From NCBI RefSeq assembly GCF_900155685.1, contig NZ_LT732548.1:3363100-3427099 (forward strand): a stretch of DNA of 64,000 bases, read 5' to 3'. Source of the stretch: Paenibacillus bouchesdurhonensis (GTDB taxonomy: Bacteria; Bacillota; Bacilli; Paenibacillales; Paenibacillaceae). Within the stretch, counting starts at the first letter, position 1, and the number at the start of each line of letters is the position of its first letter. Below, piece after piece: positions 17,360 to 25,149 of the stretch. The notes beneath the pieces are model-generated. The model was not told the DNA's origin and did no database searches. It saw only the letters and a list, made by a program, of their open reading frames with translations. The translations under genes were made by a program, and so were the position numbers.

Positions 17360-18010
17360 TTATTGATTTACTTGGGACATTACTTCTTCTACGAAGTTAT
17401 CCACTTTTTTCTCCAAACCTTCACCCAGCTCGTAACGAACGAAACGACGAATCGAGATGTTTTCTCCGATAGTAGCGATTTTCTCGTTAAGCAGCGTAGC
17501 AATTGTTTTGTCTGGGTCTTTAACAAAGGACTGCTCCATCAAGCAATACTCTTCGTAGTATTTAGAAATACGTCCTTCAACCATTTTCTCAACGATTTTC
17601 TCAGGTTTGCCTTCGTTGAGCGCTTGAGCTTTCAGGATTTCCTTCTCTTTTTCAATTTCCTCTGCTGGAACCTCTTCGCGACGAACATAACGAGGGCTTG
17701 ACGCAGCAATGTGGATTGCAATGTCACGAACGAATTCTTTAAATTGATCCGTCAAAGCGACGAAGTCAGTCTCACAGTTCACTTCAACGAGAACGCCAAT
17801 CCGGCCGCCAGCGTGGATGTAAGATTCTACAACACCTTCAGTAGCAATACGTCCAGCTTTCTTTGCAGATGCAGCCAAACCCTTCTCACGAAGAAATTCA
17901 ATCGCTTTCTCAATATCACCGTTCACTTCTTCAAGCGCTTTTTTGCAATCGAGCATACCTGCACCCGTTTTTTCGCGTAGTTCTTTTACCGCTTTTGCAT
18001 CAACTGCCAT
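17360..18010 (-). CDS. tsf: Translation elongation factor Ts
   Basis: EF-Ts is the guanine nucleotide exchange factor of EF-Tu. The 216-aa product has the N-terminal UBA-like domain ([19 protein letters not shown]), the exchange motif ETDFVAL in the core, and is of the short Gram-positive type with a single core-domain repeat. It is preceded by a terminator-like structure between it and rpsB, a common way to set the S2 to EF-Ts ratio. Confidence 0.98.
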   Translation of the reverse strand: MAVDAKAVKELREKTGAGMLDCKKALEEVNGDIEKAIEFLREKGLAASAKKAGRIATEGVVESYIHAGGRIGVLVEVNCETDFVALTDQFKEFVRDIAIHIAASSPRYVRREEVPAEEIEKEKEILKAQALNEGKPEKIVEKMVEGRISKYYEEYCLMEQSFVKDPDKTIATLLNEKIATIGENISIRRFVRYELGEGLEKKVDNFVEEVMSQVNQ

Positions 18011-18073
18011 TTTAATTTCCCTCCATATCGTATTAGGACGTAATCTGTGAAATTAACCAGAGATTTATCCTTT

Positions 18074-18119
18074 AAAAAAAGGGCAGTGAGAGGTTTGACA
18101 CCTACCAACCACCCTTTTC
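18074..18119 (-). terminator. Intercistronic terminator/attenuator between rpsB and tsf
   Basis: Minus strand: AAAGGG pairs with CCCTTT around an inner AGGT/ACCT hairpin, followed by a run of T. It lies between the rpsB stop (18153) and the tsf start (18010). Partial read-through would supply tsf. Confidence 0.7.
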
Positions 18120-18152
18120 ATTTAATTCATCACTTATAATGGAAGCTCAGCA

Positions 18153-18851
18153 TTAAGCTGTTGTTTGCTCCCCTTGGTTAGCTTCGATTACGGCGTCTGC
18201 CATTTTGCCAGTCAACAATTTAACCGCGCGAATCGCGTCATCGTTACCTGGAATGACATAGTCGATTTCATCCGGATCACAGTTAGTATCTACGATACCA
18301 ACGATTGGGATACCCAATTTGCGAGCTTCTGCTACAGCGATGCGCTCTTTACGAGGATCGATGATGAACAATGCGCTCGGCAGACCCTTCATGTTCTTGA
18401 TTCCGCCCAGGAATTTCTCCAGACGATCTTTCTCCTTGCGAAGAAGGATAACTTCTTTCTTCGGAAGCACTTCGAAAGTGCCGTCCTCTTCCCAGTTCTC
18501 CAATTGTTTCAAACGGTCGATCCGCTTTTGAATCGTCGAGAAGTTGGTCAGAGTTCCGCCAAGCCAGCGTTGGTTAATGTAGAATTGACCAGCGCGCTCA
18601 GCCTCTTCTTTCACGGAATCTTGAGCTTGTTTCTTAGTACCAACGAAAAGAATAGTACCGTTATCTTCGGCAATGCTCTTTACAAAGTTGTAAGCTTCTT
18701 CAACTTTCTTGACCGTTTTTTGCAGGTCGATAATGTAAATCCCGTTTCTCTCTGTGAAGATATAACGATCCATTTTCGGGTTCCAGCGACGTGTCTGGTG
18801 TCCGAAGTGTACGCCTGCTTCAAGCAGTTGCTTCATGGAAATGACTGCCAT
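18153..18851 (-). CDS. rpsB: 30S ribosomal protein S2
   Basis: S2 is a structural protein of the small subunit, bound near the S1 site. The 232-aa protein starts [20 protein letters not shown], and has [30 protein letters not shown] and [17 protein letters not shown], all diagnostic. ATG 18851 lies 9 bases after AGGAGG; an in-frame GTG 18857 is too close to the ribosome site. It has its own promoter and a structured leader. Confidence 0.98.
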   Translation of the reverse strand: MAVISMKQLLEAGVHFGHQTRRWNPKMDRYIFTERNGIYIIDLQKTVKKVEEAYNFVKSIAEDNGTILFVGTKKQAQDSVKEEAERAGQFYINQRWLGGTLTNFSTIQKRIDRLKQLENWEEDGTFEVLPKKEVILLRKEKDRLEKFLGGIKNMKGLPSALFIIDPRKERIAVAEARKLGIPIVGIVDTNCDPDEIDYVIPGNDDAIRAVKLLTGKMADAVIEANQGEQTTA

Positions 18852-18911
18852 CTCCACGCACCTCCTAAGTTTTGGTTTTGTTTGATGCTTCCTCCGCGGG
18901 TTTCATCCCTC

Positions 18912-18948
18912 ACCAAGACTTCTCATCCTCATGAAAAGCACCCTTGGT
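18912..18948 (-). promoter_or_regulatory. Structured leader hairpin of rpsB
   Basis: On the minus strand ACCAAG pairs with CTTGGT, and inside this CTTTTCAT pairs with ATGAGAAG (one G-U) around a GAGG loop, giving a long hairpin with a small asymmetric internal loop. It lies between the predicted promoter and the rpsB ribosome-binding site. Ribosomal protein leaders are often autoregulatory; here that is only inference. Confidence 0.5.
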
Positions 18949-18983
18949 AAAATCAACCCCCGTGCGTTATAACACCGTCAATT

Positions 18984-19012
18984 AATATACCATAAGTGGC
19001 AAATGGATGCAA
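18984..19012 (-). promoter_or_regulatory. Probable SigA promoter of rpsB-tsf
   Basis: Minus strand TTGCAT (19007-19012) and TATATT (18984-18989) with a 17-base spacer and TGG before the -10 (extended -10). It sits right after the fla/che terminator and gives an rpsB leader of about 125 nt. Confidence 0.65.
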
Positions 19013-19051
19013 CCAAAGTTGACCCGTTTCGGGCGGAATGGGTACTTTCTA

Positions 19052-19089
19052 TAGAAATAAAAGAAACCATCTTATTTCCCAGATGGTTT
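19052..19089 (-). terminator. Terminator of the fla/che operon, overlapping the last stop codon
   Basis: Minus strand: AAACCATCT and AGATGGTTT form a perfect 9-bp stem around an 8-base loop (GGGAAATA), followed by CTTTTATTTC. The loop contains the TAA of the last gene (19072-19074), so the 5' arm is coding sequence. Confidence 0.85.
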
Positions 19090-19734
19090 AGCTGTAATTT
19101 TCGTAATAATCGAACTGTATTTTTCCCCGATTTGAAAAGAGTACGTTCCTGTTCTAATCTTTGTATTAATACCGCGCTTTGAAGCTTCCTTAATAAATGC
19201 TTCACTGCTCGAGATGATACCCGCCTGCTTCAGGCCGTCAGCTACTGCAGTTAAACTGTCGCCATAAGCGATTTTGTACTTTACCGTTACAGGCTCTGGC
19301 TTATTGACCAATGCAGCCTCGGCGCTTTCCGCAGTTTTGGGCGCTGTAGTATCCGGCTGCTTTGGAGCTGTCGGAGCGGCAGCTTCTGATTTGCTGATTG
19401 AAGGCTGATCAGAAGCTTTGTCGCCGTCCGATTGCGGCTCCTGCGGGACTGATGGCAATTCCGGAGCTTCAGGCTGCTCTGGCTGGGCCGGTTCCCCTGC
19501 TTCAGCCTCTTCCTCTGCCTTCTGCTCCATCTTAGCCTTCCACTCTTCTTCCGTGAAGAGCTGCTCATTTTCTCCGACAACTTTTAAATTCAGTTTTTCG
19601 GCGGCCTGCTGAACCTGTTCTACCGTGACGGGTTTATTCTGTTGCCCTTGCCCGATATTCATAATTTGTAACAAAAACGCACCGATAATGAGGCCTGCGC
19701 CGAGCCCTAACATGAAGTGGCGGTTTCTAAACAT
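19072..19734 (-). CDS. Membrane-anchored protein with MltG-N-like C-terminal domain, function unknown
   Basis: The 220-aa protein has one membrane segment (~8-25, HFMLGLGAGLIIGAFLLQIM), an acidic Pro/Glu/Ala-rich linker (~70-145) and a C-terminal module (~150-216) with GDSLTAVADGLKQAGIISSS, IKEASKRGINTKIRTGTYSF and a final SSIITKI helix. This resembles the LysM-like N-terminal part of the endolytic transglycosylase MltG (YceG), but the catalytic domain is absent. By position it is the last gene of the fla/che operon, overlapping the previous gene by one base and followed by the terminator. A cell-wall docking or remodelling role near the flagellum is possible, not shown. Confidence 0.75.
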   Translation of the reverse strand: MFRNRHFMLGLGAGLIIGAFLLQIMNIGQGQQNKPVTVEQVQQAAEKLNLKVVGENEQLFTEEEWKAKMEQKAEEEAEAGEPAQPEQPEAPELPSVPQEPQSDGDKASDQPSISKSEAAAPTAPKQPDTTAPKTAESAEAALVNKPEPVTVKYKIAYGDSLTAVADGLKQAGIISSSEAFIKEASKRGINTKIRTGTYSFQIGEKYSSIITKITAKPSGK

Positions 19735-20390
19735 TACGCATCCTCCCTGTTAGCCAATTGCAGAATAAGCTGAACCTCGCCGCGCTGAATGCCGACCGTT
19801 TTGGCGATCATATCGATAGATTTGCCTTTAGCGTATAAATCAAACAACTCCGGATACCTGGTGCGCAAGGAATCTGAAGCCTCAGGCTCTCCCGTTTCAG
19901 GCCCAGCCATCGATTGCGGACTCTCCGCCGCCAAGCGTTCAGCAGCCCCTGAATCAACTAAAGAAGGGCTGTTCTCGTACAGATGAGGGACGGTCATTTG
20001 AGAGGCTGATTCGCTGGACGATAGAGCCGATGAAAGCGCTGAGCTTGATAGAGCAGGCGAAGCCGCAGATGTCTCCAGAGTTCCGAGACGGAACTCAAAC
20101 TGTCCATTCAACTGCTCCACTTCAAGCAGACGCTGGCGAAGCTCGGTTATTGATTCCTGCTGCGACATTTGCTTCGATGTGAGATCCTGCTTCATTCCCG
20201 CGACCAAATCAATCAGTTCCGCGTTTTCTTTCTCGATCTCCGCCATATACTGTTCAAGTATGACTTCCATATCGCTGGCAGCCTCATTTATTGTTCCACT
20301 GGAGGTTGTCCGCCCTGGCAGAAAAAATGCATATAGTATAGAGGCAACCCCCAGTATGACAATATAAAGCCATGGTTCTCCTAATGACAA
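19734..20390 (-). CDS. SwrB-like membrane/coiled-coil protein
   Basis: The ~218-aa product has one N-terminal membrane segment (WLYIVILGVASILYAFF), a coiled coil (~35-95, rich in E, Q, L), a Ser/Ala-rich linker and a C-terminal helix-turn-helix-like end (YPELFDLYAKGKSIDMIAKT then GIQRGEVQLILQLANR). SwrB (YlxL) of B. subtilis, encoded right after sigD, has the same layout and a similar end, and promotes assembly of the flagellar export apparatus. Here two genes separate it from sigD. TTG 20390 is preferred because AAGGTGAGG precedes it; GTG 20402 has no good ribosome site. Sequence similarity to SwrB is judged by eye. Confidence 0.65.
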   Translation of the reverse strand: MSLGEPWLYIVILGVASILYAFFLPGRTTSSGTINEAASDMEVILEQYMAEIEKENAELIDLVAGMKQDLTSKQMSQQESITELRQRLLEVEQLNGQFEFRLGTLETSAASPALSSSALSSALSSSESASQMTVPHLYENSPSLVDSGAAERLAAESPQSMAGPETGEPEASDSLRTRYPELFDLYAKGKSIDMIAKTVGIQRGEVQLILQLANREDA

Positions 20391-20437
20391 TGTTATCCTC
20401 ACCTTTTGCTGTTCGTAATGATATAAGGGATTTATCG

Positions 20438-20758
20438 CTAAAGCGACAGATCGATATGCCTCCCTTTAAAAGGATGCTCCGCAGCCTGTTCCCTCTCCCG
20501 TTCTTCCTGCTTCTCCTCAGCTTCTGCCTGTCCCTTCTCCTGATCAGCAGCAGCATTTCCTTCCCTTTTAATAGCCTTATTATGAGCGCTTTGCTCCATG
20601 GCTTGGCTCTTCTTGCGCTCAAGCTCACTCGCCTTTATATTTTGCCCCGCAAGTATGGTCTGATCAATAAGCGGTCTTTGCTGCTGATCCTGCTGCATGC
20701 GCCCTGCTTCACTAGTACGAGGGACTGCGATCTGCAAGTCTACAGATTTCATATTCAT
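20438..20758 (-). CDS. Small charged protein of the flagellar operon, function unknown
   Basis: The 106-aa product starts MNMKSVDLQIAVPRTSEAGR and has no membrane segment or signal peptide. Its middle (~45-90) is extremely rich in Glu, Gln, Lys and Ala and should be helical or disordered; the end is HPFKGRHIDLSL, a compact tail that differs from the rest. ATG 20758 follows GAGGTGA at 5 bases; GTG 20767 overlaps that site. I do not recognise the family. It lies between the FapA-like gene and the SwrB-like gene in the same transcription unit, so a link to flagella is inferred from context only. Confidence 0.7.
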   Translation of the reverse strand: MNMKSVDLQIAVPRTSEAGRMQQDQQQRPLIDQTILAGQNIKASELERKKSQAMEQSAHNKAIKREGNAAADQEKGQAEAEEKQEEREREQAAEHPFKGRHIDLSL

Positions 20759-20809
20759 GAAAATCACCTCATGACAATATCGGATAATGGTATGTCTTCA
20801 AGTGATATT

Positions 20810-22222
20810 CTAGACGTAAGCCGACATGGAAATGTCCCCTTCGGTATAGTAGAAGGACATTCTCGATATAGGCTCTTTGATATATTTCGTGTATCTGCCT
20901 ATGACGATTCTAGAGCCGCCGTAGATCATGTTCAAAACATCTACCCGTGCGTTCCCCGTTTCCTCCAAGGCTTTCTCGATGTGCAGCATGCGCTCTTTAA
21001 TCTCATCGAGCTCCTGCATGTTGGATTTCTTCGTCAAGTTAAGCTTAGAGCGCATCGCCACCTTGTCCGGCGTAAGCTTGCCCATGGAAGCTAATTGATC
21101 CAGAAGGGTAAGCGCTTTCTCGGTCTTGTCAAGGTTTGCCATTTGGATCTTCAACTGTTGACGCAATTCCAACAGCTCATTTCGCAGGTCAGGAAGAACT
21201 CCAACCTCAATCGATGTAGCTGTCGACATCGGATTACCGATAATTCTAGCCGTAACCCTTTCGCCGGCTTGGATGTTTCCTCCGACAATCAAGCCTTTGG
21301 AACCACTGCAAATGACATCCCTCCCAGCGCGTACGTTGGAATGCATAATACTCTGTGTCACAACGACGTCCTCGCCGGCAGAGACATTGCCATCCTGAAT
21401 GAAGGAGCTCTTTACTTGCTGCCCCGCTTTCACGAGTCCTTTGTTATATCCGATAATACCACCGGAAATTTCGATAGAACCCTCGGCAATAAGCTCTGCA
21501 CCTTCTACTCCGCCAATGACACGAATATCCCCGGAAGCCGAGACTCGAAAGCCAGTCAGAACATTACCGCGGATGACAACCGTCCCCACAAAATCAATGT
21601 TGCCGATGCTGTAATCGACATCCCCATTGATTTCGTAAACTGGAAATACATTCAGCTTGCCTTTTTCGGTACGTGTTACTAGGCCGTCGATAGCCGCATA
21701 CATTGCTGTTTGCTCCGGATTGAGAACGACGTTCTTGCCTACCTTGAATCGAGCTTCCTTCCCCTCTTTACAAGGTATCGGCTCCCCAGTGACCGCCGTA
21801 CCGGGCCGGCCTGCTACCGGTGGGATGAGTTCGGCAATAATTTGCCCCTTCCGAACGTTATTCAGGCGAGTAACATCTTTGAAGTCAACCGTGCCATCAT
21901 CGCTTTGCGCAGGCCGCCGATGCTGATCCTCATCATCCATCGGTACGGCATAGCGGATCGAACCGTCCTTCCCTTGAACCGGTTCGATCCCAATGGCTAT
22001 TGGTGTTTTACTGAAGAAGTATTCCTTCGGATTAAGGGCAAATCTGCTCACAATATCCTCTTGAACACCGTATTTAACACCTTCACCCCGCAAAAAGAGT
22101 TGCAAGACGTCCGGAGTACAAGAAAACTCCTCATCTTTTTTTAAAAATTGCAAGTAGGCTACCGTTTTATCATCATTCATCGTTACACTCAAAATTTGAC
22201 CAAGATCGTTCATGTATTCCAT
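20810..22222 (-). CDS. FapA-like (DUF342) protein
   Basis: The 470-aa protein has the DUF342 layout: an N-terminal domain (~1-170) with VAYLQFLKKDEEF and an adjacent PPVAGRPGTAVTGEPIPCKEGKE segment, a parallel beta-helix (~190-330) with repeated short glycine turns (DVDYSIGNIDFVGTVVIRG, GDIRVIGGVEGAELIAEGSI, NVSAGEDVVVTQSI, NVRAGRDVICSGS), then a long coiled coil (~345-430). In Vibrio vulnificus the DUF342 protein FapA affects polar flagellar assembly and is linked to the glucose PTS. Its role in Gram-positives is not settled. AAGGAGG sits 8 bases before ATG 22222. It follows sigD in the fla/che operon, a place where B. subtilis has only swrB. Confidence 0.85.
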   Translation of the reverse strand: MEYMNDLGQILSVTMNDDKTVAYLQFLKKDEEFSCTPDVLQLFLRGEGVKYGVQEDIVSRFALNPKEYFFSKTPIAIGIEPVQGKDGSIRYAVPMDDEDQHRRPAQSDDGTVDFKDVTRLNNVRKGQIIAELIPPVAGRPGTAVTGEPIPCKEGKEARFKVGKNVVLNPEQTAMYAAIDGLVTRTEKGKLNVFPVYEINGDVDYSIGNIDFVGTVVIRGNVLTGFRVSASGDIRVIGGVEGAELIAEGSIEISGGIIGYNKGLVKAGQQVKSSFIQDGNVSAGEDVVVTQSIMHSNVRAGRDVICSGSKGLIVGGNIQAGERVTARIIGNPMSTATSIEVGVLPDLRNELLELRQQLKIQMANLDKTEKALTLLDQLASMGKLTPDKVAMRSKLNLTKKSNMQELDEIKERMLHIEKALEETGNARVDVLNMIYGGSRIVIGRYTKYIKEPISRMSFYYTEGDISMSAYV

Positions 22223-22271
22223 AAGTCGTTCCTCCTTCCATCAATTACTGCTCATAAGCCAATTGTACTCA

Positions 22272-23060
22272 TTAATCCTCCAACATCAACAAATCTTTCT
22301 GCTTCTCCAAGCTTCCGCGAAGTCTGAGTATGGCTTTGGAATGGAGCTGAGAAATACGTGACGGGGAAAGAGACATCACCTCCGCAATTTCACTTAAGGA
22401 TAAATCTTCGTAGTAGAGAAGGGAAACTACAGTCCGTTCTTTCTCTGTCAGCTTTTCAATCCCTTTGGCTAAAGAATCTTTAAGGAAGAATTCCCTTACT
22501 TTATAGTCAGGGTTCTTAGCCTTCTCATCGATCAACAGAGTGAGCCGCGTCTCGGATTCTTCCTCTCGGATCGGATCCTCCAATGAGCACAGCGTCATAA
22601 CAGCAACTTCTTGCAGCATATTTTGAAATTCCCTTTCACTTACATTCAAATATTCGCTCATTTCTAAATCTGTCACGGAGCGAAGATACTGCTGCTCCAA
22701 TTGCTGATATCCCTCTTCGATTTTCTTGGCTTTTTCCCGAACGGAACGCGGAACCCAGTCCCCCTGCCTCAAGCCGTCCAATATAGCGCCTCTAACTCTC
22801 CACGAGGCATAAGTCTCGAATTGCAACCCTCTTTTATAATCAAACTTCTCTACAGCATCAATTAAGCCCATTACGCCATTACTGGATAAATCATCTTTAG
22901 AGACATTTTTGGGAAGGCCTACAGCCAGACGTCCCGAAACATAATCGACAATGTGCAAATGCTTCTCGATAAGCTGCTTCTTGGCCTCAATATCTCCGTA
23001 TTCTTTCCATTGCTCCCACACATCGGCGTAGTTCAAAGTGGATGTCTTCCGCTCGTCCAA
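22272..23060 (-). CDS. sigD: Flagellar sigma factor SigD (FliA type)
   Basis: SigD directs RNA polymerase to late flagellar, chemotaxis and autolysin promoters. The 262-aa protein has region 2 (YVSGRLAVGLPKNVSKDDL, GLIDAVEKFDYKRGLQFETY, ASWRVRGAILDGLRQGDWVP), region 3 (EMSEYLNVSEREFQNML) and region 4 (LTEKERTVVSLLYYEDLSLS, EIAEVMSLSPSRISQLHSKA). Start is TTG 23060 behind AAGGAGG at ~10 bases. It lies near the 3' end of the fla/che operon; in B. subtilis this distal position makes SigD level vary from cell to cell. No anti-sigma factor FlgM gene lies in this window. Confidence 0.97.
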   Translation of the reverse strand: MDERKTSTLNYADVWEQWKEYGDIEAKKQLIEKHLHIVDYVSGRLAVGLPKNVSKDDLSSNGVMGLIDAVEKFDYKRGLQFETYASWRVRGAILDGLRQGDWVPRSVREKAKKIEEGYQQLEQQYLRSVTDLEMSEYLNVSEREFQNMLQEVAVMTLCSLEDPIREEESETRLTLLIDEKAKNPDYKVREFFLKDSLAKGIEKLTEKERTVVSLLYYEDLSLSEIAEVMSLSPSRISQLHSKAILRLRGSLEKQKDLLMLED

Positions 23061-23075
23061 TTGCCTTCACCCTCC

Positions 23076-23498
23076 TTAGTTTTCTGTCAGGTGACGAACA
23101 ACTTTAGCCAGCTCTTCAGGATCTTTGTCATCAGGTGTCTTAACCAATTTTGGCGGGTTTAACGGTGTAAAATCGTCATTTCCTGTCTGACTTCCCGGTG
23201 GCTGCTTTAGCAATTCGTTCAATTCATCCGTTTCATCCGGTGTCGTCAAATCAAGCTGTCCACCCTTACCCTCGTCATCTTGAGGCACGATCAGATCCTC
23301 ATCCGTTGATGCAGGAGACATCTCTTTCATGAAACCGATCATCCAATTGGCTGCATAAGATAGCCCAAACCAAACTACAAACGCGATGAGCCCCCGAATG
23401 AGGCTTGTCATAAACAAGTTGCTGCTAGACGCGACTGCAAAAGTAAGCAAAAATCCAAAGAGTCCAAACAACGTGTAATATCTCATTTTTCCTGGCAT
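23076..23498 (-). CDS. Membrane protein with acidic tail between cheD and sigD, function unknown
   Basis: The 140-aa product has two membrane segments close together (~6-26 and ~32-56), then a soluble acidic, Pro/Asp-rich tail that ends in DPEELAKVVRHLTEN. I do not recognise the family, and B. subtilis has no gene here. Start is ATG 23498 or the in-frame ATG 23486 (AGGAAAA just before it). It touches cheD (2 bases apart) and lies 15 bases before sigD, so it is part of the operon. The two-helix anchor with a cytoplasmic tail fits a small membrane scaffold, but nothing proves it. Confidence 0.75.
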   Translation of the reverse strand: MPGKMRYYTLFGLFGFLLTFAVASSSNLFMTSLIRGLIAFVVWFGLSYAANWMIGFMKEMSPASTDEDLIVPQDDEGKGGQLDLTTPDETDELNELLKQPPGSQTGNDDFTPLNPPKLVKTPDDKDPEELAKVVRHLTEN

Positions 23499-23500
23499 GG

Positions 23501-24001
23501 CTACAATTCCTTTACACCCTTTTGTACGCTACGTATAAATAATATACCCGTTTCGCAATCGAGTTCGATTGTTCTTCCGTAATTGCCTCCCGTATCTTCT
23601 GCTAACAGCGGGATGCCCAACTCTGAAAGCTTATCCTTACAAGATTCCACATTTCTCGGGCCAATCCGCAGCGAATCTCCCGTTCCCGCAAAGGTAAACA
23701 TCTGGGATCCGCCCGCCATTTTGGCCACAATCCGTCTTGGCTCTGCTCCGATGGTCAATAATTGTTCTAGCAAAGCCGGAACAGCAGTATCTGCATACTT
23801 CGCAATATTTAATGCACCGTCACGGGCAATGGAGGAGGTTGGAAGCATGACATGGGCAAGACCAGCCACCTTTACGACTGGATCATACAATGTCAGTCCT
23901 ACACAAGAGCCAAGCCCCGTCGTCCGAATTAGTCCCGATTGCTGGATAATATTGAGATCCGCCATACCGACCTTTACGATTCGCTGCTCCTCAATCATCA
24001 T
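23501..24001 (-). CDS. cheD: Chemoreceptor glutamine deamidase CheD
   Basis: CheD deamidates glutamines in chemoreceptors and, through CheC, feeds back from CheY-P to receptors. The 166-aa protein has the catalytic Cys33 in GLGSCVGL, His50 in GLAHVMLP and Thr27, with the same spacing as in the studied Thermotoga enzyme. The C-terminal GRTIELDCETG strand is also present. It overlaps the end of cheC by 11 bases, as expected for partners made together. Confidence 0.96.
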   Translation of the reverse strand: MMIEEQRIVKVGMADLNIIQQSGLIRTTGLGSCVGLTLYDPVVKVAGLAHVMLPTSSIARDGALNIAKYADTAVPALLEQLLTIGAEPRRIVAKMAGGSQMFTFAGTGDSLRIGPRNVESCKDKLSELGIPLLAEDTGGNYGRTIELDCETGILFIRSVQKGVKEL

Positions 24002-24617
24002 TCATCGGTACTCCTAAAGCAGTAAATATTTTGTCGAAGGATTCTGGATCCGGGATGAGGAAAAATTGTCCCTCCACTTCTTGCTGGCCCTCGATGAATG
24101 TCGTATCAATTAGCAATGCAGAATCACCCATCTCGCCAAATTGCAGCAGCCCATATCCTAGAATTGCTCCAGCCATGTCCATCGCAAGTGCAGGAACAGT
24201 TGGCGTCATGACCAGCGACGTAAAGTCGGCCAGAGAAGATAAATAAGACCCGGCTAATATATTGCCGATTTCCGATAGTGCCGACCACTCCATCTCGGAG
24301 AACTCTTCCTCGCTCTCAATTTGTATTCCAGCTAGACGGTGGAGCAGCTTCTTCGCAGCTTCCGGACTGAGAATAAAGAATAGATTCCCAGGAGCCTGTC
24401 CTTCAACTCTTAAAAAAACGGCTAAAACAACGCTTTCCGCTCCTCCAACCTTCTCAGCTACTGCCTCGAAAGGCAGCATTTGAACTTTTGGAACAGCCAT
24501 GTCTATCGGTTTATCGAGAAGTCTGGATAAAGCGGTAGCAGCATTGCCGGCACCTATGTTTCCGACCTCTTTCAACACATCCATTTTAAAGTCTGCAAAG
24601 CCTTTAAATAGATCCAC
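23991..24617 (-). CDS. cheC: CheY-P phosphatase CheC
   Basis: CheC dephosphorylates CheY-P and binds CheD. The 208-aa protein keeps both D/S-x3-E-x2-N active sites: D13-E17-N20 in MDVLKEVGNIGAGNAA and S-E-N in SALSEIGNILAGS. Start is GTG 24617; its ribosome site, GAGGG, is inside the end of cheW, 7 bases upstream. With FliY, which also has two such sites, the cell has two CheC-type phosphatases in one operon. Confidence 0.96.
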   Translation of the reverse strand: MDLFKGFADFKMDVLKEVGNIGAGNAATALSRLLDKPIDMAVPKVQMLPFEAVAEKVGGAESVVLAVFLRVEGQAPGNLFFILSPEAAKKLLHRLAGIQIESEEEFSEMEWSALSEIGNILAGSYLSSLADFTSLVMTPTVPALAMDMAGAILGYGLLQFGEMGDSALLIDTTFIEGQQEVEGQFFLIPDPESFDKIFTALGVPMNDD

Positions 24618-24620
24618 CTT

Positions 24621-25082
24621 TTAACCCTCTAAACTTTCCAATTGAATGATTTCAGAACGGTTCAACACCTCGGACAGGTTCAGCATGACCAGCAGACGCT
24701 CCTCGGAAATGCGAGCTACACCGTGTAGATACTTTGCTTTGATTCCACCAACAACATCTGGCGGGGAGTCGATTACATCGCTGTTCAGATCCATAACGTC
24801 GTTCGCCGAATCTACGATAAAACCTACTTCCATCTCATTTACCGCGACGATAATGATCCGGGTCTGATCCGTATACTCGGATTCTGGAAGGCCGAAGCGT
24901 CCGCGCAAATCGATGACAGGAATAACCACGCCGCGCAAGTTGATGACACCCTTGACAAAAGAGTATGTCTTAGGCACGCGGGTAATCGGCATCATACGCT
25001 CAATGGTCTGAACCTTGTCTACCTCAATGCCGTATTCTTCCTCACCCAGTTTAAATACGATGACTTTCATTTCCTCTCCCAT
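24621..25082 (-). CDS. cheW: Chemotaxis coupling protein CheW
   Basis: CheW links chemoreceptors to the CheA kinase in the membrane array. The 153-aa protein is a single CheW domain: VIVFKLGEEEYGIEVDKVQT, MPITRVPKTYSFVKGVINLR, GVVIPVIDLRGRFGL and ARISEERLLVMLNLSEVL. ATG 25082 is preceded by AAGGAGG. It lies between cheA and cheC. Confidence 0.97.
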   Translation of the reverse strand: MGEEMKVIVFKLGEEEYGIEVDKVQTIERMMPITRVPKTYSFVKGVINLRGVVIPVIDLRGRFGLPESEYTDQTRIIIVAVNEMEVGFIVDSANDVMDLNSDVIDSPPDVVGGIKAKYLHGVARISEERLLVMLNLSEVLNRSEIIQLESLEG

Positions 25083-25149
25083 GGAACATCCTCCTTAATG
25101 GTGGCGGCAAAGACACGTCTGCTCTGCCTGCCGCTTTTGTGTAATGCCT

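Noticed and set aside
20372..21094. Plus-strand open frame (about 240 codons) opposite the small charged gene and the FapA-like gene
   Set aside because: It spans two minus-strand genes and their gap, has no ribosome site, and the minus-strand genes have clear starts with Shine-Dalgarno sites.
25104..25134. GCGGCA/TGCCGC inverted repeat between cheA and cheW
   Set aside because: Only 6 bp with a ~19-base loop and no U-tract; too weak to call a terminator or regulatory structure.
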